IMG/VR virus record: IMGVR_UViG_3300036398_000737
Span: 1-53,955 of that record
Origin: a virus
Reading direction: 5' to 3' (one strand)
DNA length: 53,955 nucleotides
Shown: positions 19,089 through 25,878 of the stretch, in pieces
Layout of the letters: each line of letters starts with the position of its first letter
Numbering within the stretch: the first letter of the stretch is position 1
Translations under genes and position numbers: made by a program
The notes under the pieces: model-generated
Database searches by the model: none
The model's input: the letters and a program-made list of their open reading frames with translations, nothing else
What the model was told of the DNA's origin: nothing

Positions 19089-19362
19089 CTAGTTCCTCCA
19101 AATGATCCCAGTTCCAAGTGCGAGAGATAAAATCAATATCAAATCCAAACTTATATGCCCAAAATAGAATACTCAAAACATCACCAGATCCAGACTTGAT
19201 TTGTAGATAAGGCCAAGATGGATAATCATTCCAACTTACAGATGCTTGAAGCAAACTCCAACGCTTGATATTGAAAATCTGAACATACCATTCGTGACCA
19301 AAATCTTCACGATGATTGTACTTAATCAAAAATTTGCGTTTATTAAATTTAATTAAATTCAT
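19063..19362 (-). CDS. Hypothetical protein, 99 aa
   Basis: MNLIKFNKRKFLIKYNHRE and a beta-rich middle (EWYVQIFNIKRWSLLQASV) then an acidic end. Similar in composition to its downstream neighbour. Unknown function. Confidence 0.66.
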   Translation of the reverse strand: MNLIKFNKRKFLIKYNHREDFGHEWYVQIFNIKRWSLLQASVSWNDYPSWPYLQIKSGSGDVLSILFWAYKFGFDIDFISRTWNWDHLEELDEDETELV

Positions 19363-19553
19363 TGCGTAAGTTCCTCTGCAAGTTGTAGCAGATCAATCTT
19401 ATCCAAGACTATCATATCGTTTTGAGCATTGTAATATTTCACTGCTTCTGCTGCAAGAGAAAGGATTGCAGCAACCAATTTTTCCTCAGTATCAGCACCT
19501 TCGTTTCTACGCTGCCATACCGCATTCATAAACTCTTGCGCTCTATCAGACAT
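19359..19553 (-). CDS. Hypothetical helical protein, 64 aa
   Basis: ATG 19553 (MSDRAQEFMNAVWQRRNE) overlaps the upstream gene's stop by 8 nt. All-helical with an AILSLAAEAVKYYNAQ core. Confidence 0.64.
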   Translation of the reverse strand: MSDRAQEFMNAVWQRRNEGADTEEKLVAAILSLAAEAVKYYNAQNDMIVLDKIDLLQLAEELTQ

Positions 19554-19731
19554 CTTTAAACTCATCCTCAAAGTCAAACCATTCGTATATAGAATTCATA
19601 GCACCCTCAACCACACAATCAACAACAGCATCTTCGTGTGGATTCTCTACGTGTTTATGAGCACGATTATACCCATAACGGACACCTTCTTCCAGTGCCA
19701 TTTCTAATACTTTACGAAAGTTGGGTTTCAT
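19546..19731 (-). CDS. Hypothetical helical protein, 61 aa
   Basis: The protein begins MKPNFRKVLEMALEEGVRY, then GYNRAHKHVENPHEDAVVD. Helical with a His-containing loop; the layout resembles other small cyanophage proteins. Confidence 0.64.
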   Translation of the reverse strand: MKPNFRKVLEMALEEGVRYGYNRAHKHVENPHEDAVVDCVVEGAMNSIYEWFDFEDEFKDV

Positions 19732-19732
19732 A

Positions 19733-19936
19733 TCAGTAAGGAAGAGATTTCAAACCATTCAGAACTTCCTGAAAGCGTTCGGCACGACTCTTATGATTCT
19801 CTACATTTTCTTCTAATACACTTACAATATCATCCAAAACCACATCCAAAGATGCGTCAGTGTCAAAATACTGTTGGATTGCTTCGGCAAGATATCGCCG
19901 TCTACTCCATTCCATTGAGTATGGTTTGTAGTTCAT
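19733..19936 (-). CDS. Hypothetical helical protein, 67 aa
   Basis: ATG 19936 (MNYKPYSMEWSRRRYLAEA) is chosen because a consensus promoter (19959-19987) sits inside the longer frame. Helical, acidic. First gene of an operon running left. Confidence 0.66.
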   Translation of the reverse strand: MNYKPYSMEWSRRRYLAEAIQQYFDTDASLDVVLDDIVSVLEENVENHKSRAERFQEVLNGLKSLPY

Positions 19937-19958
19937 GATGAAAGGTTTACGTAAAGGT

Positions 19959-19987
19959 ATTATAGGGGATTTGTCAAGTGTTGTCAA
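19959..19987 (-). promoter_or_regulatory. Consensus sigma-70 promoter
   Basis: TTGACA (19982-19987), 17 bp, TATAAT (19959-19964). No 24-bp inverted repeat nearby. Drives 19733-19936 and the genes after it. Confidence 0.75.
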
Positions 19988-20177
19988 TATCCAGGCACTT
20001 CTCAAACTTGTCTCTTAACTCATTTAACTTAACCTGATGCTGAAACTCCATAATATGATCTTTTATTTCTTTTTCTTCTTCCGTGAATTCCATACGATAT
20101 TTGAGTTTAACATCAACAAGACGCACCATTTCCATGTAGAATTCAGTGCCCTTGTTTACAAACTCGTTGTATGTCAA
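19974..20177 (-). CDS. Hypothetical helical protein, 67 aa, TTG start
   Basis: The TTG at 20177 has a perfect GGAGG 8 nt upstream and overlaps the previous stop (TTGA), which favours it over a TTG five codons earlier. The protein (MTYNEFVNKGTEFYME...) is helical and charged. Confidence 0.6.
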   Translation of the reverse strand: MTYNEFVNKGTEFYMEMVRLVDVKLKYRMEFTEEEKEIKDHIMEFQHQVKLNELRDKFEKCLDIDNT

Positions 20178-20494
20178 TCCCGAGTCCTCCAATCGTCTGG
20201 GCGATCCTCAGTCCACCAGTCAATCATATCATCAACACTATCAAATCCACGCTTACCAAAGCGTTCATTACCAAATCCACCAAGATCAAGTTGATTCATA
20301 AAATCATCAAGATCACCATCCTGCATATCAGGATTCTCCGATTTTCTCCTTGCTTGGCGTAATATTGTAGCAGCAGTTCTATTTGCTTTTGCAAGCTTCT
20401 CTGCCCAAATCATATCTTCTAAACTTACCTCTTCGTGAAGCACGATCCTTTCACAGATTGCCTCTAAACGAAGACGATACTGGGTTGATAACAT
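20174..20494 (-). CDS. Conserved-type cyanophage hypothetical protein, 106 aa
   Basis: MLSTQYRLRLEAICERIVL, then helices with WAEKLAKANRTAATILRQAR and an acidic Trp-rich end (DDMIDWWTEDRPDDW). I recall this layout in T4-like cyanophages near baseplate or early genes; function unknown. Confidence 0.72.
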   Translation of the reverse strand: MLSTQYRLRLEAICERIVLHEEVSLEDMIWAEKLAKANRTAATILRQARRKSENPDMQDGDLDDFMNQLDLGGFGNERFGKRGFDSVDDMIDWWTEDRPDDWRTRD

Positions 20495-20513
20495 AACCTA
20501 CTCCAAGTATGTG

Positions 20514-20747
20514 TTATTTATTTTCGTATTCGTTCATCAACTCTTTTGCAAGTTTCATAGAACGACGCCACATTAAATATTTTACCACGGGATTGCGTGG
20601 ATTATTCAATAACCACCACTTTTGCTTCTCAAAGTTAGATTTTGCTAACTTAGAAACATAATAAAAAGCAGCGGCAACGCTATTATCTGTTGCAATCAGA
20701 TAAGCGACCACTGCAAAAAATAATATCCATATGTAATAAGAAGTCAT
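20514..20747 (-). CDS. Membrane-anchored hypothetical protein, 77 aa
   Basis: An N-terminal membrane helix (YIWILFFAVVAYLIATD, about 4-20) is followed by a basic, helical soluble part. Coupled to the upstream gene by ATGA. Confidence 0.65.
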   Translation of the reverse strand: MTSYYIWILFFAVVAYLIATDNSVAAAFYYVSKLAKSNFEKQKWWLLNNPRNPVVKYLMWRRSMKLAKELMNEYENK

Positions 20748-20923
20748 TGTCCAAACTCCTGAGATCTACGGGAGTTTAGATATTCTAACACTTCTTCTCT
20801 CCATTCAAGGAGTTCATTGTAACATTTTTGATTATGGGCACACTGTCTAAGTTCGTGATCTGGTTTTAAAACACTCTCTACAAAAAGTCCCAGAGCACGG
20901 TGACGTTTTTCTGCTTTGTCCAT
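20744..20923 (-). CDS. Hypothetical helical protein, 59 aa
   Basis: MDKAEKRHRALGLFVESVL with two Cys and several His (CAHNQKCYNE). Helical. ATGA overlap with the next gene. Confidence 0.62.
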   Translation of the reverse strand: MDKAEKRHRALGLFVESVLKPDHELRQCAHNQKCYNELLEWREEVLEYLNSRRSQEFGQ

Positions 20924-20946
20924 AATTTTCGTTGTAGTTGTACTAT

Positions 20947-21183
20947 TTAATAAGGGTCACAAGGAACTCTTACAACTTCTGTCCACCTCCTAACATAACC
21001 AGATCTCCACCGATTACCAGGAACATATTCTTCGTGAAGAATGCGTTCTCTACAAATTGGAATGTATTCTCTATAATTATAATAGGGTCTTTCATAGACA
21101 AATGGTTCCCAAAATTCTTGCCAGGTGATTGCTTGTGCTGGTATTGGAAATAAAGTAAGTAGAAAAATTGGTATGAGTTTCAT
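20947..21183 (-). CDS. Secreted Tyr/Arg-rich protein, 78 aa
   Basis: Signal peptide MKLIPIFLLTLFPIPAQA (cleavage after AQA). The mature part is rich in Tyr, Trp, Arg and Glu with two Cys. Probably periplasmic. ATGA overlap with the upstream gene. Confidence 0.66.
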   Translation of the reverse strand: MKLIPIFLLTLFPIPAQAITWQEFWEPFVYERPYYNYREYIPICRERILHEEYVPGNRWRSGYVRRWTEVVRVPCDPY

Positions 21184-21428
21184 AGAAACTTTTCTAACGT
21201 ATTTGTTACATTTTTTGCTGCTTTAATCTCTTTTGAGATGTAAGTTCTTGCCGATTTATAGTTGTTAGCAACATGAACTTGCTGCCCATTATGTATAATG
21301 GCAAACTTTTTTCCAAAAGGAACTGCTGCCCACATTCCATCCTTGGTTACATATCCTTGTGGATCTCCTGGTTTAGGATCTAAAACACCAGGACGGGGAA
21401 TAAAAGGTTTTAAAAACTTTTCAGTCAT
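21180..21428 (-). CDS. Hypothetical protein, 82 aa
   Basis: MTEKFLKPFIPRPGVLDPK, a Pro-rich start, then a strand-helix domain ending in a basic helix (SKEIKAAKNVTNTLEKF). ATGA coupling at both ends. Confidence 0.66.
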   Translation of the reverse strand: MTEKFLKPFIPRPGVLDPKPGDPQGYVTKDGMWAAVPFGKKFAIIHNGQQVHVANNYKSARTYISKEIKAAKNVTNTLEKFL

Positions 21429-21568
21429 CCAAATACCGCAGTTACTCCAATTACTTTTGCACTAGGATTACGAGCGAGTGCAGTTCTTTTTGCATCCTGA
21501 TAATCACGTGCTTCCACGATCTCATCAAAGACCTTACCAGCAACGTAGAGTTGAACTTTGCAACGCAT
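21425..21568 (-). CDS. Hypothetical protein, 47 aa
   Basis: MRCKVQLYVAGKVFDEIVE is followed by ARDYQDAKRTALARNP, a strand then helix as in small phage YcaR- or DUF-type proteins. TAAAAT (21593-21598) lies 25 nt upstream with GGTAATC and AGGAGA in the leader. Confidence 0.65.
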   Translation of the reverse strand: MRCKVQLYVAGKVFDEIVEARDYQDAKRTALARNPSAKVIGVTAVFG

Positions 21569-21590
21569 TGGATTTCTCCTGATTACCTGT

Positions 21591-22409
21591 TTATTTTAAT
21601 GCAGAAAGCAGAGGGTTCATGATGGGTTGTGCCACTTCTTCATCCGTCACAAAGGGATCGATTTTATCGTAGGAACCCACCCACTCCCGTGCTTTTTCAA
21701 AATATTCTGAATCGTTCTCAATTCCGATGTATTGACGATTAGTATTCTTACAGGCAATGATAGTTGATCCAGAACCCATACAATTATCTAGGATAATGTC
21801 ACCTTCATTGCTGTATGTCTTGATGAAGTATTCAATTAGAGGCACAGGTTTCTGTGTTGGATGAAACTTTAACGGATCATCGTTGTTAATGACAGGAAAT
21901 TGCAGAACATCACGGGGATATCTTGTCGTTGAACCACCAGGATTGCCCAGGCGCCTCTCAACATGGTTATAATTGCGTTTTCTGTCGGGAGGGGGCAACT
22001 GGTCCTTCGGCAGCACCGCATTCATGGGTTTATGCCCATGTGTCATTTGGGGATTGTATGTTGGCAACTTACGATAAAACACCAGCACATTTTCGTGTGC
22101 CTTCATAGGCATCTTCTTTGCATTCAGGTGCCCAGTTGCCTTGTTCTTTTCCCAGATCCACTCATATTTGAAATATTTCAAGTTAGAACAGGCAAGAACC
22201 TTATCAAAAGGTGGTTGTGCAGTGAGAACAATTGCACCATTTTCCTTTACGACACGATGATACTGTTCCCACAGTTGATCAAATGGAATCAAACAATCCC
22301 ACTCGTTCATAGTGGTTCCGTAAGGGAGGTCAGCAAAGACCATATCCACACAACCCTCAGGAAGTGTGGACATAATCTCAATACAATCTCCTTGAAATAA
22401 TTGATTCAT
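21591..22409 (-). CDS. Beta-class N6/N4 DNA methyltransferase, 272 aa
   Basis: The catalytic motif IV (DLPYG, residues 27-31) comes first, then a target-recognition region, then FHPTQKP and the SAM-binding motif (DNCMGSGST) near residue 215. This order defines beta-class amino-methyltransferases. DLPY instead of DPPY is a small change seen in some phage enzymes. It probably methylates adenine (or N4-cytosine) in phage DNA, for example to avoid host restriction. Its ATG overlaps the helicase stop by ATGA. The promoter repeat for the next gene is in its 3' end. Confidence 0.85.
   Translation of the reverse strand: MNQLFQGDCIEIMSTLPEGCVDMVFADLPYGTTMNEWDCLIPFDQLWEQYHRVVKENGAIVLTAQPPFDKVLACSNLKYFKYEWIWEKNKATGHLNAKKMPMKAHENVLVFYRKLPTYNPQMTHGHKPMNAVLPKDQLPPPDRKRNYNHVERRLGNPGGSTTRYPRDVLQFPVINNDDPLKFHPTQKPVPLIEYFIKTYSNEGDIILDNCMGSGSTIIACKNTNRQYIGIENDSEYFEKAREWVGSYDKIDPFVTDEEVAQPIMNPLLSALK
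21593..21651 (-). promoter_or_regulatory. Promoter with 24-bp inverted repeat (copy 12)
   Basis: TAAAAT at 21593-21598. TGTGCCA-N10-CGTCACA at 21628-21651, 35 bp from it, inside the methyltransferase gene. Drives the 21425-21568 gene. Confidence 0.55.
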
Positions 22410-23635
22410 CGCTTCACTACCGAAATTGCAGGTTGACCTTGATTGAACACGGTGTCCACCACCGCTTGCACCTTCTTAGCGGTGCTGATGCCCACAGAAG
22501 AGTACACAGGGATGCAGACCAACCCAAAGGACTTAGTATACTCGGAAAGGTTTCCAGGGGCAATAGCGCCGCTCCTGAGTGCCGCTGCGTCGCTCTGGTG
22601 GAGGCGAATCACACGACCGATGGTTTGGGAGACGCCAATGTAATCCATCGAACGCATAAAGAGAACTGCTTCCAGACCAGAAACATTGATTCCCTCAGAA
22701 AGAATGCTGTGATGAAGAACCACAAACTTCTTAGAGTCATCCTTACCCCAAGCACTGAGAGTATCAAAAAACACCTCACGGTTGACCTTCTGCCCATCGA
22801 TGATAGCGCCAGTCTTGCTGGTGATATACATCCAAGAGAAACCACGATCTTCCAGTTGAGTGCAGAAATCAGTTTGAGAAACCAGATTCTGAATCTGTTT
22901 GGTTGCTTTTGCACAAATCAGAACCTTCTCCACTTCCTGAGCATCGATGGTAGCAATCAGGTTCTCACAGTCAACATCAGCAACAATCTGATCCTTAGAG
23001 AGCATCTCAAACTGCTGCACAACAACCTTAGGAGGAACAATGAAACCACCTTCTACCAGTTCAGGAGCAGGTACGTTGCAGATCACGTTGCCATAAACGG
23101 CAGCGTCGTTCATCCCAGGTTTGGAAATAGTAGCAGAATGCTTAGGAGTAGCAGTGAAGAAATAGCAGCGGTCAGCAGTAGAAGCGAAATGCTCGGTGGC
23201 AGGGAAGAAATGGCGCTGGACAGAGTTGTGTGCTTCATCGAAGTAAATGGTATTGACGTGAACGTCTGCCTGTTGCAGGCGTTGCAGAGAGTTGTAGGTG
23301 GTGAAGATCAGTTTGTTACCACGAGTCTGATCCACCCAGTTACGAATCTCATTCGGGCGAGTGGTGCTCTGGTGATGAGTTTCACCACTGTGAACGTGCA
23401 GCACAGAAGCATTGGTGATGAACTCCAAGAACTCACTGGACAATTGCTCTGCCAGGAGGATGCGCGGTGCCACGACCACGATAGTCTGGGGAATATTCTT
23501 AAGAAACTCACGAATAGCATCAAAGATAGCAACATTAGTCTTGCCGCCGCCAGTGGGGATAATCACTTGCCCTTTCAGGTACTTGGCAAGGGCATCCAGA
23601 GCACGTTGTTGGTGAGGGCGAAGTTGGAACATCAT
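22406..23635 (-). CDS. DEAH-box SF2 helicase, 409 aa
   Basis: Start at ATG ATG 23635. Q-motif-like FQLRPHQQRAL opens the protein, then Walker A (PTGGGKTNV, about 31-39), motif Ia (VVVAPRILLAEQ), DEAH (YFDEAHN), motif III (FTATP) and, in the second RecA domain, the arginine-finger region (QTIGRVIRLHQ). It resembles the helicase part of type III restriction enzymes and UvsW-like proteins. Similar phage helicases are common in cyanophages. Here it is coupled to a methyltransferase. Promoter: TATAAT 23655-23660 with inverted repeat copy 13. Confidence 0.85.
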   Translation of the reverse strand: MMFQLRPHQQRALDALAKYLKGQVIIPTGGGKTNVAIFDAIREFLKNIPQTIVVVAPRILLAEQLSSEFLEFITNASVLHVHSGETHHQSTTRPNEIRNWVDQTRGNKLIFTTYNSLQRLQQADVHVNTIYFDEAHNSVQRHFFPATEHFASTADRCYFFTATPKHSATISKPGMNDAAVYGNVICNVPAPELVEGGFIVPPKVVVQQFEMLSKDQIVADVDCENLIATIDAQEVEKVLICAKATKQIQNLVSQTDFCTQLEDRGFSWMYITSKTGAIIDGQKVNREVFFDTLSAWGKDDSKKFVVLHHSILSEGINVSGLEAVLFMRSMDYIGVSQTIGRVIRLHQSDAAALRSGAIAPGNLSEYTKSFGLVCIPVYSSVGISTAKKVQAVVDTVFNQGQPAISVVKR

Positions 23636-23654
23636 CTTGCGTTTCAATACAGTT

Positions 23655-23714
23655 ATTATACAGCAAAAAACAGGGGAACCAAAGCCCCCCTGTGACAGTT
23701 ATGAAAGTGGATCA
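23655..23714 (-). promoter_or_regulatory. Promoter with 24-bp inverted repeat (copy 13)
   Basis: TATAAT at 23655-23660. TGTGACA-N10-TGGATCA at 23691-23714, 36 bp from it. Terminator 23665-23692 lies between. Drives the DEAH helicase. Confidence 0.6.
23665..23692 (-). terminator. Rho-independent terminator
   Basis: CAGGGG...CCCCTG stem followed by TTTTTT on the minus strand, after the ParB-like gene. Confidence 0.75.
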
Positions 23715-24749
23715 GAGTTTAACCAGTTCTTCCCCATCCATCCCACAAATCTGAGGAGCACGGTATCCAAATTCAAGATAATCGCGCAAAGAAGAATTGT
23801 GAGTGTTAAAAGTTTCAAGAGAAGAGATCACACGATATGCTTCTTGCTTGCGTGTTTCTACAACTTTGCGAAGATCATTACCATCTTTTACGTTAGAGGT
23901 AGTCACATAGAAGTGGACAACAGTCTTGATTCCCTTAGAAGCAGCATCAAAGAAGATAGGCAAGAAATCGCGGAGGAAAACCTTTTGACTTGCCTCATAA
24001 AGGCGATGTACAACTTTTACATCATCTTCAAGTTTGAAATCACATTCACGAATTACAAAACCCTTGTCTAAAATAAGCATATCAATAACTTCATTTCGGG
24101 AAATAGAAGCAAGAAATGCGCTCTTTCCAGTGTTATTGAAGATTGCTTTTTTGAGATTGCTGCGGGAGAGTTTGGTCTCATTAGGAGCAAACTTTTCTAC
24201 CCAAGCACTCACAAGTTCGGAAGTAACTTCTACACCCTCATTTTTCTTTCGCTCAATGAAAAGAATACCACGTGCTTTGTAGTCTTCGAAACAAGCAGCA
24301 GTTCCATCAGGTTGGGGTTGGTGAAGTAGACCAATCTCATCGATTACGTCACCAACACTATAATTTTCTTTGGGGCGGAAGATATCAACAGGCATCCAGG
24401 TATAACCATTTTCCTTATACCAACGGAGACGATGATTACCATTCAGCAACCAATCTTCACCTTCAAGCATACAGGCAGGTCGCTTACCAAACTTCCAACC
24501 CTTCGACATCGAACGGTCAACAGTTTCATAAGAAGTTTTGGTGATACCACGAAAGCGACCAACGTTTGCTTTACCAGGTTTTTGAACGGTATTTACATTA
24601 ATAGCACGAGTTTCCACATATTCCAGAGTTTCGTATTGGTCAGGAATAGGATAGGAACGAATTTCTTCTACAAGACGCAGAACAGCATCATCTTGCGGAT
24701 GCGGTTGATAGTCAGAAGGAATATTGATGTTAAATTCAGTGAAAGTCAT
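23712..24749 (-). CDS. ParB-like protein, about 345 aa
   Basis: A ParB/sulfiredoxin-type motif, LLNGNHRLRWYKENGYTWM, lies near residue 100. The C-terminal half is helical and mixed. Start ATG 24749 (MTFTEFNINIPSDYQ) is preferred because a promoter (24805-24833) covers the longer frame; ATG 24770 is an alternative. ParB-like nucleases occur widely in phages with unclear roles, and some act with methyltransferases. The adjacent methyltransferase genes fit that. Confidence 0.72.
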   Translation of the reverse strand: MTFTEFNINIPSDYQPHPQDDAVLRLVEEIRSYPIPDQYETLEYVETRAINVNTVQKPGKANVGRFRGITKTSYETVDRSMSKGWKFGKRPACMLEGEDWLLNGNHRLRWYKENGYTWMPVDIFRPKENYSVGDVIDEIGLLHQPQPDGTAACFEDYKARGILFIERKKNEGVEVTSELVSAWVEKFAPNETKLSRSNLKKAIFNNTGKSAFLASISRNEVIDMLILDKGFVIRECDFKLEDDVKVVHRLYEASQKVFLRDFLPIFFDAASKGIKTVVHFYVTTSNVKDGNDLRKVVETRKQEAYRVISSLETFNTHNSSLRDYLEFGYRAPQICGMDGEELVKL

Positions 24750-24804
24750 AAGATTCGGCAATTTGTCCATTTCGGTTTTGGCAGTGTGCCTCAACCACCC
24801 GCTT

Positions 24805-24833
24805 AATATACGATGGATCTCCCTTGCCGTCAA
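24805..24833 (-). promoter_or_regulatory. Sigma-70 promoter for the ParB-like gene
   Basis: TTGACG (24828-24833), 17 bp, TATATT (24805-24810). Confidence 0.6.
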
Positions 24834-24844
24834 CCCCCGAATGA

Positions 24845-25246
24845 TTAGAAAAACTTTTCAATACCGATAAGTTCTCCAAATGAGTAATCATATTCCAGAG
24901 CATCGGCACAAACATAGTGTGGATGATCAACAGATACTCCAAGTCTAGTGCATAACTCTTTATGATTATCTTCCATCATCTCAACAGCATAAAGCATATG
25001 ATTCAAAACATATTCTTCACTATGATATTGACACAAACGATTCTTTAATCCTAGAAGAAAATTACCAGACCCTGCCGAGTTATCGATGAAAGTACTGCTC
25101 GGATCTTGAAGTAATTCCAAAGGAATTTCATCAATCATATTCTCGACAAGTTCTTGTGGGGTAAAAACTTCTTGTGTTTCTTTAATTCTTTCATCGGATC
25201 TTTCAATCGTAGATCCAACTTCTAGATTATGTTTATTCTTTGCCAT
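24845..25246 (-). CDS. SAM-binding half of a split DNA methyltransferase, 133 aa
   Basis: Motif X (KETQEVFTPQELVENMI, about 23-39) and motif I (FIDNSAGSGNFLLGL, about 53-67) are those of N6-adenine methyltransferases of the HsdM/type IIG kind. There is no NPPY. The catalytic half is in the upstream, overlapping gene (14-nt overlap). Together they would make a beta-like order (IV-recognition-X-I), opposite to normal HsdM. The protein is presumably active only as a complex with its neighbour. Confidence 0.75.
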   Translation of the reverse strand: MAKNKHNLEVGSTIERSDERIKETQEVFTPQELVENMIDEIPLELLQDPSSTFIDNSAGSGNFLLGLKNRLCQYHSEEYVLNHMLYAVEMMEDNHKELCTRLGVSVDHPHYVCADALEYDYSFGELIGIEKFF

Positions 25247-25817
25247 TTTTCTCTTCTAGACACCTCACATACGTCGAGATTAGATCGTTCTTACCAAAAT
25301 GATACCGTCCATTGCACTGATTTGCAACCTCTCTAAACACAGGCGCAAACTCAACGAGATTTTGTATTACATCTGGTGAACGAACTTTGAGAAAGTGATG
25401 TCCCTTTGCATAATGAGTAAAGTTCTCAGTTTTAACTCTACCACTGGGTCCACAACCATACTCACCCACAAACACATCTGCTTCAAATCTTCTCTCATAA
25501 GAAAGAAACTCAAAGTCAGAATGCTCACGCATCATCGGAATTTCTCCGACTCCAACCCTAAATCTAGACGTATTTCTAACTTCCCAGTACTGTTTTACAG
25601 CACTAATCCCACCAGGAAATGTGGAAGGATCTAAATCTTCATCAACAACACAATGAAGGTGACCTTTAATTTTATTCAAAGAAGAAGGTTTGCGTACAGA
25701 AGTTGGTAATACAAACCTTATGTCATCAGTAATCTCAGCAGTCTTATTCAAGAACTTTATAGCAAGATTACCACCAACACCATATGGAGGATTACCAATA
25801 GCTAAGCTGAATCTCAT
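25233..25817 (-). CDS. Catalytic half of a split DNA methyltransferase, 194 aa
   Basis: The catalytic motif NPPYG (residues 9-13, IGNPPYGVGG) lies at the very start, followed by a region that looks like a target-recognition domain. There is no SAM-binding motif I. A good promoter (25844-25873) precedes it. The stop overlaps the start of the SAM-binding half. If both pieces derive from one enzyme, the gene order is permuted relative to the usual gamma class. Confidence 0.72.
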   Translation of the reverse strand: MRFSLAIGNPPYGVGGNLAIKFLNKTAEITDDIRFVLPTSVRKPSSLNKIKGHLHCVVDEDLDPSTFPGGISAVKQYWEVRNTSRFRVGVGEIPMMREHSDFEFLSYERRFEADVFVGEYGCGPSGRVKTENFTHYAKGHHFLKVRSPDVIQNLVEFAPVFREVANQCNGRYHFGKNDLISTYVRCLEEKNGKE

Positions 25818-25843
25818 TCCTTCTCTTCAACGGCAACAAAGCG

Positions 25844-25873
25844 ATTCTACTGTGATTTGAGGGGTTCTGTCAA
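25844..25873 (-). promoter_or_regulatory. Sigma-70 promoter for the split methyltransferase
   Basis: TTGACA (25868-25873), 18 bp, TAGAAT (25844-25849). It lies in the short gap after the fibre genes. Confidence 0.65.
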
Positions 25874-25878
25874 GTCAT

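Noticed and set aside
22433-23695. 420-aa open frame on the plus strand
   Set aside because: It is exactly antisense to the DEAH helicase, has no ribosome site and no recognisable motif, while the helicase has all its motifs.
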